Positions 7,676 to 15,130 of a DNA stretch of 22,937 nt are shown here, piece by piece. The notes under the pieces were generated by a model. That model ran no database searches and was not told where the DNA came from. It saw nothing but the letters and a program-made list of their open reading frames with translations. The stretch's first letter is position 1. Each line of letters starts with the position of its first letter. Source of the DNA: CAZNMF01 sp035547155 (lineage in GTDB: Bacteria; Acidobacteriota; Vicinamibacteria; Vicinamibacterales; SCN-69-37); assembly GCA_035547155.1 (NCBI GenBank), contig DASZVJ010000090.1, forward strand, positions 1-22,937, given 5' to 3'. The position numbers were made by a program, and so were the translations under genes.

Positions 7676-10063
7676 TCATCGCCGCGTGAAGCTGTACTGC
7701 ACGCCGAACCGCGCGGTCCGGCCGTAGTCGGGCCGATCGAACGTCGGCTGCGCTTCCGTCAGCTTGCGGTCGCGGCTGTCTCCGAGGTTGTCGACCGCGG
7801 CGAATACCCGCACGCCTCGCGCGAGCGTCTTCGATGCGTAGACGTTCCAGATCTGGTACGCGTAGGCGAAGTCGGACGGGCCGTTCTCGTCCGAGCTCGT
7901 CGGCCACTTGCCGAAGAACGTGCCACGCACGTTTGCGACGAGGCCCCACGCCGGCAGCGCGTACTCGAGCTTGACGTGCCCCTGATGGCGGCTGCGATAG
8001 GGCAGCCACACGTTCGTCGTCGCGTCGATCGCGCTCAGATACGTGTACGCGCCCGAGAACGAGAGCGTGCGCGTCAGCGCGACGCGGCCGTCGACGTCGA
8101 GCCCTTGCGTACGCGCGCGATCGACGTTCACGTTCACGAACGTGAAGTACGCGCCGCCCGACGAGTCGTACTCGAACGACGGCGGGACGCCGTGCTGCGC
8201 CATGATCGCGTCGAGCGCCGGGCCCGAGCAGTCCTGGCCGCTCGTCACATCGCACACCGACACGTAGTTGATCAGGTTCTGCAGATCGTGCCGGAAGGTG
8301 TTGAGCGAGAGCTGCACGCGTCCGGCCGCGAACGTCGCGCCGCCGGAGTACGACCGGCTCGTCTCCGGCTCGAGCGTCGGATTGCCGATCACCTGGTAGC
8401 CGTACTCGAGATGCAGGAGGTGGTAGTAGAGCTCGCCGAGATTCGGCGCGCGGAAGCCCTGTCCTGCCGCGCCGCGCAGCGTGAAGTGATTGGTCGCGCG
8501 ATAGACGAGGCCCGCTTTCGGCACGAAGTGATCGCCGAACTGCGAGTTGTGCTGGTAGCGGCCGCCGAGCGTGATCACGACCGCGCTCGCCGGCTGAATG
8601 CGATCCTGAATCCACAGATCCTGCGTCGTCAGCGTCTGCCCGGCGTTGGCGCCGACGATGCGGTTGTCGCCGCGATAGGCGTCGTGCGCGCCTTCGTAGC
8701 CGCCCTGCAGGAACTGCCAGCGGCCGAGCTGCTGACTGATCGTCGCGTCTGCGCGCCGATACGCCTCGTGCAGCGTGCCGATGTCGAACTCCGGCCCTTC
8801 GATGCCGCCGGTGATCAGCCGGCTGTTCGATCCTTCGTCATACGTCGACGTGTAGCCGCGCACCTGCAGCGACGTCGACGAGCTGAGCGCGAAGTCGCCC
8901 GTCACCGCCGCGGTCTGGCCATCGTCATTCGAGCGGAGCGCCGTCGGCGCGCTCGAGTAGCGTCCGGTGTTCGGATCGACGTTGACCGTCGTGCCGCGGC
9001 CCTGCTGATGGTTGTTGTAGCTCGTGCCCGTGAAGCTCAGCGCCGCGCGCGGCGTGAAGGCGTAGCGGACTTTGGCCATCACGTCCTGCCGGTGCTCGTC
9101 GGCACCGACCGTCGACGAGTCGTTGGGCAGGAGCGAGTAGCCGTCGCGCTGATGATGCTCGACGTCGAGAAACGCCGTCAGCTTGCTCCAGCGGCCGCCG
9201 ATGCTGGCGCGGCTGTCGAACACGCCGAGCGATCCGCCCGACAGCGTCGCGTCGAGATCGAGCGGCGTCGACGGCTCGCGCGAGACGAGATTGATCACGC
9301 CGCCGATCGCGTCCGTGCCGTAGAGCGCCGACGCGGCGCCTTTGACGACTTCGACGCGCTCGACCGGCCCGATCGACTGCTGATTCAGATCGACGACGCC
9401 GCTGTTGATGCCGCGCGCGCCGGCGAGCGGCAGCCCGTCGAGCAGCACGGCGGTCTCTTTCGTGTCGATGCCGTCGATCTGCTCGCCGGCCTGGAGCCCG
9501 ACGCCGTACGACTGCGTGCGCGTGACGACGCCAGGCACGTCGGCCAGCACGTCACCGACGCGCTCGTAGCCGGTGTGGCGGATCTCGTCGCGCGCGATCG
9601 CGACGACTTTCGTCGGCGTGTCGCTCTCGAGCTCGGTCACGCGCGACGCGGAGACGACGACGTCCTCTCTCGCGCGCGCGAAGGCGAGCGCGAGATCGCC
9701 GGCCTCGAGCGTCTCGCCGGCCGACACGAGCACGCGTCTGGGATCGAGCGTCAGGCCCGGCTTCGAGGCCGTGATCTCGTAGAAGCCCGGCGTCAGGCCG
9801 CGGGCGGCGAACGTGCCGTCCGCGGCCGTCGTGACGGTCGTCGACGTGCCCGACAGCACGCTGCGAATCGTCACGGTCAGATCGACGACCGGAAGGCCTT
9901 CGGGATCGGCGATGCGGCCGTGAAGGCCGCCGAGACGATCGGTCGACGCCGATGACGTCTGGTCATCCGCGGCGATCACATGTGAAGATCCCGCGAGAAA
10001 TAGCAGGGGAAGAAGTAGCGCGAGTACGAACGTCAGACGTCGTGCGGTGACACGCCTGCCCAT
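7676..10063 (-). CDS. TonB-dependent outer-membrane receptor, BtuB-like
   Basis: A 795-residue receptor. Residues 1-31 are a signal peptide. Residues 45-128 form a carboxypeptidase-regulatory-like beta domain (LHGRIADPEGLPV, then TTAADGTFAARGLTPGFYEI). A TonB-box-like EDVVVSAS lies at 133-140. The plug, about 145-262, contains DVLADVPGV, VLLDGLPL, VERVEVVKGAASALYGTDAIGGVINLVS. The rest is a beta-barrel with paired YGF/GAAGQGFRAPNLGELYY-type motifs. The end reads VQYSFTRR instead of the usual terminal Phe. The ATG at 10063 has AAAGGAAA about 8 bases upstream. Plug sequence and synteny with a chelatase suggest a tetrapyrrole, cobalamin or metal chelate as substrate; the exact ligand cannot be read from sequence. 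It is the first gene of a three-gene operon with a long structured leader. Confidence 0.9.
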   Translation of the reverse strand: MGRRVTARRLTFVLALLLPLLFLAGSSHVIAADDQTSSASTDRLGGLHGRIADPEGLPVVDLTVTIRSVLSGTSTTVTTAADGTFAARGLTPGFYEITASKPGLTLDPRRVLVSAGETLEAGDLALAFARAREDVVVSASRVTELESDTPTKVVAIARDEIRHTGYERVGDVLADVPGVVTRTQSYGVGLQAGEQIDGIDTKETAVLLDGLPLAGARGINSGVVDLNQQSIGPVERVEVVKGAASALYGTDAIGGVINLVSREPSTPLDLDATLSGGSLGVFDSRASIGGRWSKLTAFLDVEHHQRDGYSLLPNDSSTVGADEHRQDVMAKVRYAFTPRAALSFTGTSYNNHQQGRGTTVNVDPNTGRYSSAPTALRSNDDGQTAAVTGDFALSSSTSLQVRGYTSTYDEGSNSRLITGGIEGPEFDIGTLHEAYRRADATISQQLGRWQFLQGGYEGAHDAYRGDNRIVGANAGQTLTTQDLWIQDRIQPASAVVITLGGRYQHNSQFGDHFVPKAGLVYRATNHFTLRGAAGQGFRAPNLGELYYHLLHLEYGYQVIGNPTLEPETSRSYSGGATFAAGRVQLSLNTFRHDLQNLINYVSVCDVTSGQDCSGPALDAIMAQHGVPPSFEYDSSGGAYFTFVNVNVDRARTQGLDVDGRVALTRTLSFSGAYTYLSAIDATTNVWLPYRSRHQGHVKLEYALPAWGLVANVRGTFFGKWPTSSDENGPSDFAYAYQIWNVYASKTLARGVRVFAAVDNLGDSRDRKLTEAQPTFDRPDYGRTARFGVQYSFTRR

Positions 10064-10263
10064 GATGGCCGTTTCCTTTCGTCGAAAACGAACGGCAGGG
10101 AGGAGGCGTGCGAAGCGCGGCGGCGTCCGCTAGAATGCGGACACCGGACGCGTCACGCAAAGCACGTGATGAACGGTTCTCTCCGGACCTGCGTTCGGCC
10201 GTCCCGCCGGGTGTTCCAGCACCTGGCGGGACTCGCAAGTGAGATCCGATCTCACTTGCAACG
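10064..10263 (-). promoter_or_regulatory. Structured 5' leader of the receptor-chelatase operon
   Basis: About 200 bases lie between the predicted start site and the ATG at 10063, with no gene. On the transcript four hairpins appear in order: 10259-10235 (12-bp arms), 10232-10201 (GTCCCGCC with GGCGGGAC, plus inner GGTG with CACC), 10169-10153 (TCACG with CGTGA, enclosed by TCCGG with CCGGA at 10186-10182 and 10148-10144), and 10142-10125 (GTCCGC with GCGGAC around ATTCTA). A riboswitch-like or attenuator role is plausible. No known class was matched, and no convincing B12 box is present in this orientation. Confidence 0.5.
10235..10259. promoter_or_regulatory. GTGAGA/TCTCAC dyad operator candidate, receptor operon 1
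   Basis: A perfect 12-1-12 palindrome (left arm GCAAGTGAGATC, centre C). Its core GTGAGATC-C-GATCTCAC has the 7-1-7 shape of Fur-family boxes. It lies at about +4 to +28 of the predicted transcript. A related dyad occurs at the same relative place before the second receptor. Read as RNA it is also a stable hairpin, so DNA and RNA roles cannot be separated by eye. Confidence 0.5.
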
Positions 10264-10269
10264 TCGCCT

Positions 10270-10299
10270 AGCTTAAGTCCGACCATTCAGGTCGGTCAA
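10270..10299 (-). promoter_or_regulatory. Predicted promoter of the receptor-chelatase operon
   Basis: On the minus strand TTGACC (10299-10294) and TAAGCT (10275-10270) are separated by 18 bases. The spacer contains a dyad, CCGACC and GGTCGG around a 5-base loop (10279-10295), which could be an operator or the terminator of the acyltransferase gene. The -10 match is modest. Confidence 0.4.
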
Positions 10300-10364
10300 G
10301 CGCGAAGTTCAAGCTCGAGTCTTGATGACCGCGTTCAGCGGACGCGCGCGACGTCCAGTCCTGG

Positions 10365-11570
10365 CTACGCGGGACGCGAGCGGATGTGCGTGAAGCGCGT
10401 CTTGATTCGGAGGAACGGGCGCTCGTACGCGTAGTACGAAATCGCCGCGACGCCGATCGTGAGCACCAGGGACAGCGCGAGATTGAGGAACGGACGAATG
10501 AGGCCCGGCGCGACGACATGCGGGGCGATCTTCGAGCCGTAGAGATAGAGCACGAGCAGGTGAAAGACGTAGAGGCCGTACGAGATTTTGCCGAGCCAGG
10601 CGATCGGCCGCCAGCCGAACGCGGCCGCGGGTATCGGATAGCGCAGGACGCCGACGATCAGCAGCAGTGACGCCGTGGCCGTCGCCAGAAGCTGCCACAC
10701 CACGTTCCACGACAGATTGATTTGCGGAAAGCTCACCACGAGCCAGATCAGGCCGGCCGCGGCGGCGAACTCGGCGCCGTACAGCTTCAGTCCGCGGACC
10801 GCGTCGCCGTATCGATGCCAGATGACGGCTCCAGCGATCCCGAGCACGATGGGATCCAGCCGCGCGAACGTGAGCGTCCAGACGGCGGGATAGCGAATGC
10901 CGTTGCCGACGATGTACAGCCGCGTGGCGACCGAGAAGAGCACGACGCCGCCCGCCGTTGCCAGCGCGGCGCGCGTCGAGAAACGTGGAGCGGCGGCGAG
11001 CACGACCGGGAACAGCAGATAGAACTGCTCCTCGAGTCCAACGGTCCACAAGTGCGCAAAGAATCCTGCGGACGGCACCATGGCCGCGAGATCGCCCGGG
11101 AAGAACGCGTAGGAAATGTTGCCGAACAACGTGGCGAACGGAAACAGATGCGTCGCCAGCAGTGCGTCGTATGCCGGCGTGCCCGTCTGTTTCAGCAGCC
11201 ACGGCGCGACCCCGAACCCGATGGCCAGCATGAGGTAGTAGAGCGGCCAGATCCGCAACGCCCGCCTGGCGTAGAACCAGCGGACGGAGACGCCATGCGT
11301 CGCGGCGATTTCGCGCAGAAGCAGCGTCGCGATCAGGAAGCCGCTCAGGCAAAGAAAGATATCGACGCCCATCCAGCCGAAGGTCAGCACCGTCGAGACG
11401 GCGCGGCTCACCGGCTCGAACGCCGCCGGTCCGCCCGCGTGATTGAGGAACACCAACGCGAACGCGAGGAAACGGATGCCGTCGAGCGCCGGGATGTAGA
11501 CGGCCGTGGCCGCGCGCTCATCTGCCGGATGTGACGTCGAGGCAGGCTCCGATGTGACAGCAACGGCCAC
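10365..11570 (-). CDS. Acyltransferase-3 family integral membrane protein (OafA/YrhL type)
   Basis: A protein of about 401 residues with roughly ten hydrophobic segments. It opens with the family signature IPALDGIRFLAFALVFLNHAGG, where the Arg and the His are the conserved pair. WMGVDIFLCLSGFLI, RRALRIWPLYYL and LWTVGLEEQFYLLFP follow, all typical of membrane O-acyltransferases that acetylate or acylate sugars of the envelope or of exported metabolites. No SGNH domain is attached. The start is uncertain: the frame opens with TTG at 11663 right after a stop and has no ATG before the first motif. The GTG at 11570 leaves a 24-residue lead and is preferred for length; neither has a good Shine-Dalgarno. 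It is transcribed toward the receptor operon and divergently from the siderophore receptor, and looks monocistronic. Confidence 0.85.
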   Translation of the reverse strand: MAVAVTSEPASTSHPADERAATAVYIPALDGIRFLAFALVFLNHAGGPAAFEPVSRAVSTVLTFGWMGVDIFLCLSGFLIATLLLREIAATHGVSVRWFYARRALRIWPLYYLMLAIGFGVAPWLLKQTGTPAYDALLATHLFPFATLFGNISYAFFPGDLAAMVPSAGFFAHLWTVGLEEQFYLLFPVVLAAAPRFSTRAALATAGGVVLFSVATRLYIVGNGIRYPAVWTLTFARLDPIVLGIAGAVIWHRYGDAVRGLKLYGAEFAAAAGLIWLVVSFPQINLSWNVVWQLLATATASLLLIVGVLRYPIPAAAFGWRPIAWLGKISYGLYVFHLLVLYLYGSKIAPHVVAPGLIRPFLNLALSLVLTIGVAAISYYAYERPFLRIKTRFTHIRSRPA

Positions 11571-11722
11571 GCGCGTCGATGGTAGACGGGAGGTCGTGGC
11601 CGCGCAACGGGATCCGTGACGCTCGCCGCCAAGTACCTGCTCGAGCGGAAGATGCGAGGCCAAAGCGGCTCATAAATCGGACCAGTGAGGTCTTGAAAAG
11701 CAAAAACACGCCAGAAAACCTA

Positions 11723-11750
11723 TTGACAGACTAAAAAGGTCGTATAAAGT
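11723..11750 (+). promoter_or_regulatory. Promoter of the siderophore receptor gene
   Basis: A consensus -35 TTGACA (11723-11728) and a -10 TAAAGT (11745-11750) are 16 bases apart, inside an A/T-rich stretch (about 11685-11755) that stands out from the GC-rich surroundings. TATAAA overlaps two bases upstream but would leave only 14 bases. The start site would be near 11757. Confidence 0.65.
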
Positions 11751-11761
11751 AGGTCGCCGTA

Positions 11762-11777
11762 GTGAGACTCGTCTCAC
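11762..11777 (+). promoter_or_regulatory. GTGAGA/TCTCAC dyad operator candidate, siderophore receptor
   Basis: GTGAGACTCGTCTCAC has perfect 7-bp arms around TC and lies at about +5 to +20 of the predicted transcript. Its core resembles the TGAGAAT-n-ATTCTCA form of Fur boxes and the dyad at 10235-10259. Iron-dependent repression would fit a siderophore receptor. The regulator is not in the window. Confidence 0.5.
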
Positions 11778-11827
11778 AAACTCATCCGTCAGACGACTTT
11801 CATCCCACGCACGGAGATGGCGACCTT

Positions 11828-14308
11828 ATGAAGAAGAAGCAGAACTGGTTCGTTCTCGGCGCGGCCGTCGCAGCGTCGGGCACCATGACCTCGACCGCCG
11901 CGGCCGCGGCACCCGCACAGGGCGTCCCGGCCATGGACACGGCCAACGCGGGCTCGACTGCCGCGGGCACCTTGCAGTCCGCCCGCGACCAGCGCGTGAT
12001 GGACTTCGCGATCCCGGCCGGACCGCTGGACGTCGTGCTCGCGCAGTTCCAGCGCGTCACCGGCATCAAGGCGGAAGTGGCCGTCCACGACATTCTCAAC
12101 GTCCAGTCGCCGGGCGTGTCGGGCCGCATGTCCGTGGCCCAGGCGCTCGATCGGCTGCTGGCGGGCACGCTGGTCGAAGCGACCACCGTCGACGCGACGA
12201 CGATTCGCCTCTCGATGCGCACGCTCGCCGAGTCGGTCGACGTGCTCGGCGTGACGCCGCAGCCGGCCTCGCCGAAGTACACCGAGCCGCTGCGCGACAC
12301 GCCGGCGACCGTCGTCGTCATTCCGCAGACCGTGCTGCAGGAGCAGGGCGCGACGTCGCTGCGCGATGCGCTGCGCAACACGCCGGGCATCACGCTGACG
12401 GCGGGCGAGGGCGGCACCGCGCCGGGCGACAACTTCCTGATTCGCGGTTTCAGCGCGCGCAACGACGTCTACATCGACGGCGCGCGCGATCCGGGCGTCG
12501 CGAGCCGCGACACGTTCAACACCGAAGCGGTCGAGGTCGCCAAAGGGCCCTCGTCGGTCGTGGCGGGACGCGGATCGGCCGGCGGCTCGATCAACATGGT
12601 GACGAAGGCGGCCAACGCCACCGATGCCACGTCGATGCAGTTCGGCGGCGGCTCGGCAGACTACAAGCGCTTCACGGCCGACATCAATCGCCGGATCTCG
12701 AAGACGGCGGCGGTCCGGCTCAACTTGATGGGGCAGGACTCCGGCGTGCCGCGCCGCGACGTCGTCAAGAACAAGGGCTGGGGCCTCGCGCCGTCACTTG
12801 CGCTCGGACTCGGCACGCCGACGCAGGTGACCATCAACTACCAGCGTCTCCAGCAGAACAACATCCCCGACTACGGCCTGCCCGCGACGCTGCCCGATCT
12901 GGCCAACGCGCAGGGCATCACCGTCACGGACCTCGACTTCAGCAACTTCTACGGTCTCGCCGCGCGCGATCACGAAAAGCTGACGTCGGACGTGGGCACG
13001 GTGACCGTCGATCACCGGTTCTCGCCGCAGACCAGCGTGCGCAACCTCACACGCTACGGCCGCAACTATCTGGATCGCATCGTCACGCCGCCGCGCGCGG
13101 CGTCGGCGAGCAACGGCGGCGCCGATCCGTTCTTCGATCCGACCGTGCCGCAGATGCGCCGGACAGACACGAAGTACCAGGAGCGCGACGACAAGTCGTT
13201 CACCAACCAGACCGACCTGACGACGCGCTTCGAGACCGGCGCGATCCGCCACGCGTTCGTCGCGGGTCTCGAGCTGTCGCACGACAATCAGCCGAGCTAC
13301 GCGCTGACCGACGCGTTCACCAATGGCCGGCCGCCGGTGACGGACCTGTTCCATCCCGATCCCTATCAGGCGTACACGCCGGCGCTCGTGCGCACGGGCG
13401 CGGCGACCGAGGGACACGCGAACTCGCAGGCGGTCTACGCGTTCGACACGCTGAAGATGGGCAAGGTCCAGGCGGATCTCAGCGTGCGCGGCGATCACGT
13501 GCACGTCGACTACGCGAACACGGCGACGACCGGCGTGACGACGAGCTTCTCGCGCACGGACAAGGCCCTCAGCGGCCGCGCCGGCGTCGTCTACAAGCCG
13601 GTGGAGCGCGGCAGCCTCTACGCCGCGTACAGCACGTCGTTCACGCCGTCGTTCGATGGCAGCTTCGGTCTGACGCTCGCCGCGACTGGCGGCAACAGCC
13701 AGGCCCTGCCGCCGGAGCGGAGCCGCAACGTCGAAGTCGGCACGAAGTGGGACGTCCGCAACGGCCTGTTCGCGTCGATTGCCGTGTTCCGCACCGACAA
13801 GACCAACGCGAAGACGACCGACGCGTCCGGCGCGACCGTGCTCGCCGGCAACCAGCACGTGCAGGGCGCCGAGCTGGGCCTCTCCGGCAATCTGACGCGC
13901 GCCTGGCAGGTGTTCGGCGGCTTGTCCGTGATGCAGAGCAAGATCGACGACTCGGGCAATGCGGCCGAGGTCGACAAGCAGTTGTCGTACGTGCCGAAGA
14001 GCTCGTTCAACATCTGGTCGACGTACCAGATTGCGCGCGTCACGGTCGGCGGCGGCGCGCAGTACACCGACGGCTACTATTTCAACAACACGAACGCGAT
14101 CACGACGGCCAACGCGCAGGCGATCCGCGATCTCACGCGGTACTGGCTCTATAGCGCGGTCGCGACGTGCGAGCTCAACAAGCACGTCAGCGTGCAGGTC
14201 AACGGGTTGAACCTCTCGAATGCCCGGTACGTCGACCGCGGCTACTCCGGACACTTCATCCCCGGTCCGGGCCGGGCCGTGATCTTCAGCCCCATCGTGA
14301 CGTTCTGA
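11828..14308 (+). CDS. TonB-dependent siderophore receptor with STN domain (Fiu/PiuA-like)
   Basis: An 826-residue outer-membrane receptor. Residues 1-28 are a signal peptide (MKKKQNW, hydrophobic core, Ala-rich end). Residues 58-128 are a secretin/TonB short N-terminal (STN) domain, DFAIPAGPLDVVLAQFQ. A TonB-box-like VDVLGV lies at about 137-142. The plug, about 155-262, has ATSLRDALRNTPGITL, NFLIRGFSARNDVYIDGARD, RDTFNTEAVEVAKGPSS and GRGSAGGSINMVTK, all characteristic of catecholate-type receptors such as Fiu and PiuA. The barrel ends VIFSPIVTF with a terminal Phe. The frame extends to 11762, but the ATG at 11828 opens the signal peptide and has GGAG 11 bases upstream. An STN domain often signals to an anti-sigma factor; no FecI/FecR pair is in the window. 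The YbiX/PiuC-like gene follows 9 bases after its stop, as in proteobacterial fiu-ybiX and piuA-piuC. Confidence 0.93.
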   Translation: MKKKQNWFVLGAAVAASGTMTSTAAAAAPAQGVPAMDTANAGSTAAGTLQSARDQRVMDFAIPAGPLDVVLAQFQRVTGIKAEVAVHDILNVQSPGVSGRMSVAQALDRLLAGTLVEATTVDATTIRLSMRTLAESVDVLGVTPQPASPKYTEPLRDTPATVVVIPQTVLQEQGATSLRDALRNTPGITLTAGEGGTAPGDNFLIRGFSARNDVYIDGARDPGVASRDTFNTEAVEVAKGPSSVVAGRGSAGGSINMVTKAANATDATSMQFGGGSADYKRFTADINRRISKTAAVRLNLMGQDSGVPRRDVVKNKGWGLAPSLALGLGTPTQVTINYQRLQQNNIPDYGLPATLPDLANAQGITVTDLDFSNFYGLAARDHEKLTSDVGTVTVDHRFSPQTSVRNLTRYGRNYLDRIVTPPRAASASNGGADPFFDPTVPQMRRTDTKYQERDDKSFTNQTDLTTRFETGAIRHAFVAGLELSHDNQPSYALTDAFTNGRPPVTDLFHPDPYQAYTPALVRTGAATEGHANSQAVYAFDTLKMGKVQADLSVRGDHVHVDYANTATTGVTTSFSRTDKALSGRAGVVYKPVERGSLYAAYSTSFTPSFDGSFGLTLAATGGNSQALPPERSRNVEVGTKWDVRNGLFASIAVFRTDKTNAKTTDASGATVLAGNQHVQGAELGLSGNLTRAWQVFGGLSVMQSKIDDSGNAAEVDKQLSYVPKSSFNIWSTYQIARVTVGGGAQYTDGYYFNNTNAITTANAQAIRDLTRYWLYSAVATCELNKHVSVQVNGLNLSNARYVDRGYSGHFIPGPGRAVIFSPIVTF

Positions 14309-14317
14309 CGCCGGGAC

Positions 14318-14992
14318 GTGTTTCTTCACATTCCCGATGTGCTCTCACCGGAGCAGGTGGCGGATCTCCGCCACCTGCTCGTCACGGCGCCGTGGGTAGA
14401 CGCCAGCGGCGCTGTTGGCGATCTGAGCGCGGCGGCGTGTCTGCATCTCGACGATCACGATCCGCTGTCCTGGCGGCTGGGTGATCGGATCGCCGATGCG
14501 CTCGGCCGGAGCGCGCTGTTCACCGCGGCGGCGCTGCCGCTGCGCCTGTTTCCGCCGATCTTCGAGCGCGACCGTGGCGCGCCGGCGTCCGCGCCGATCG
14601 TCGACGAGGCCGTGCGCACGCTGCCCGGGTCGCCGCTGCGGATGCGCGCGGATCTGTCGGGTGTGATCTTCCTGTCGGATCCCGAAGACTACGACGAGGG
14701 TGAGCTCGTGATCATGGACGCGTTCGGCACGTACGCCGCGAAAGAGCGCGCGGGCCACGTCGTGCTCTTTCCCGCGGTCGTCGAGCACGCGATGCGCCCC
14801 GTCACGCGCGGCGTCCGTCTGGCCGCACGATTCTGGGTGCAGAGCCTGATTCGCGATCGCGAGCCGCGCGACCTGCTGCTCGATCTCGACACGACCATCA
14901 AACGGCTCACCGCCTCCGGCGCCGATGCCGAGGCGATCGCGCAGCTCGGCCATCTCTATCAGCGGCTCGTGCGACGCTGGGCGGAGCTCTAG
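14318..14992 (+). CDS. YbiX/PiuC-like PKHD-type 2OG-Fe(II) dioxygenase homologue with a broken HxD motif
   Basis: A 224-residue protein of the same length as E. coli YbiX (about 225). It is collinear with that family: FLHIPDVLSPEQVA at the start, ALFTAAALPLRLFPPIFER, LRMRADLSGVIFLSDPEDYDEGELVI, AGHVVLFPAVVEHAMRPVTRGVRLAARFWVQSLIRD, then the helical tail. In the family the iron is held by HxD and a distal His. Here the expected HVD is I94-V-D96 (codon ATC), while H157 and R164/R167 are kept. The enzyme may therefore lack normal Fe(II) chemistry, or it may use another ligand. The start is GTG at 14318, 9 bases after the receptor stop; no good Shine-Dalgarno is seen, so translation is probably coupled. 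Partner proteins are needed for catecholate-siderophore uptake in some bacteria. Confidence 0.88.
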   Translation: MFLHIPDVLSPEQVADLRHLLVTAPWVDASGAVGDLSAAACLHLDDHDPLSWRLGDRIADALGRSALFTAAALPLRLFPPIFERDRGAPASAPIVDEAVRTLPGSPLRMRADLSGVIFLSDPEDYDEGELVIMDAFGTYAAKERAGHVVLFPAVVEHAMRPVTRGVRLAARFWVQSLIRDREPRDLLLDLDTTIKRLTASGADAEAIAQLGHLYQRLVRRWAEL

Positions 14993-14996
14993 GAAA

Positions 14997-15031
14997 CTTC
15001 GAACTTCGAACTTCGAACTTCGAACTTCGAA
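14997..15031. repeat. Heptamer tandem repeat, CTTCGAA x 5
   Basis: Five exact units of CTTCGAA begin four bases after the stop of the dioxygenase-like gene. Each unit contains the palindrome TTCGAA. Two reverse-complement units (TTCGAAG) also occur at 790-803, so the unit is dispersed. The rest of 15032-15120 holds a possible -10 (TAAAAT, 15033-15038) and no gene. Confidence 0.95.
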
Positions 15032-15130
15032 CTAAAATAGAACGCTCGCCCAACTATCCCAACCTGTCCGGTGTCCAATAGCTCAGTCCACGTCCGCGCC
15101 GTCCGTGCGTAGGAGTAGACGGGAGCCTTC

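Noticed and set aside
7647..8615. Extended N-terminus of the chelatase frame
   Set aside because: Upstream of 7679 the frame is the shadow of the receptor gene. A signal peptide and a good ribosome binding site mark the start at 7646.
10064..10263. Cobalamin riboswitch before the BtuB-like receptor
   Set aside because: The transcript lacks the AGYCMGGAGACCNGCC box. A partly similar string (CTCCGGACCTGCG, 10181-10193) is on the plus strand, lacks two core bases, and would face away from the receptor gene.
11828..14308. FecI/FecR signalling pair with the STN receptor
   Set aside because: The STN domain invites it, but no ECF sigma or anti-sigma gene lies in the window; the neighbours are an acyltransferase and a dioxygenase homologue.
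14318..14992. Frameshift or misread explaining the missing His of the HxD motif
   Set aside because: The frame is continuous, and flanking residues (VDEAVR, RADLSGVIFLSDP) align well on both sides, so a frameshift is unlikely; a single base error could not turn His (CAC/CAT) into ATC.
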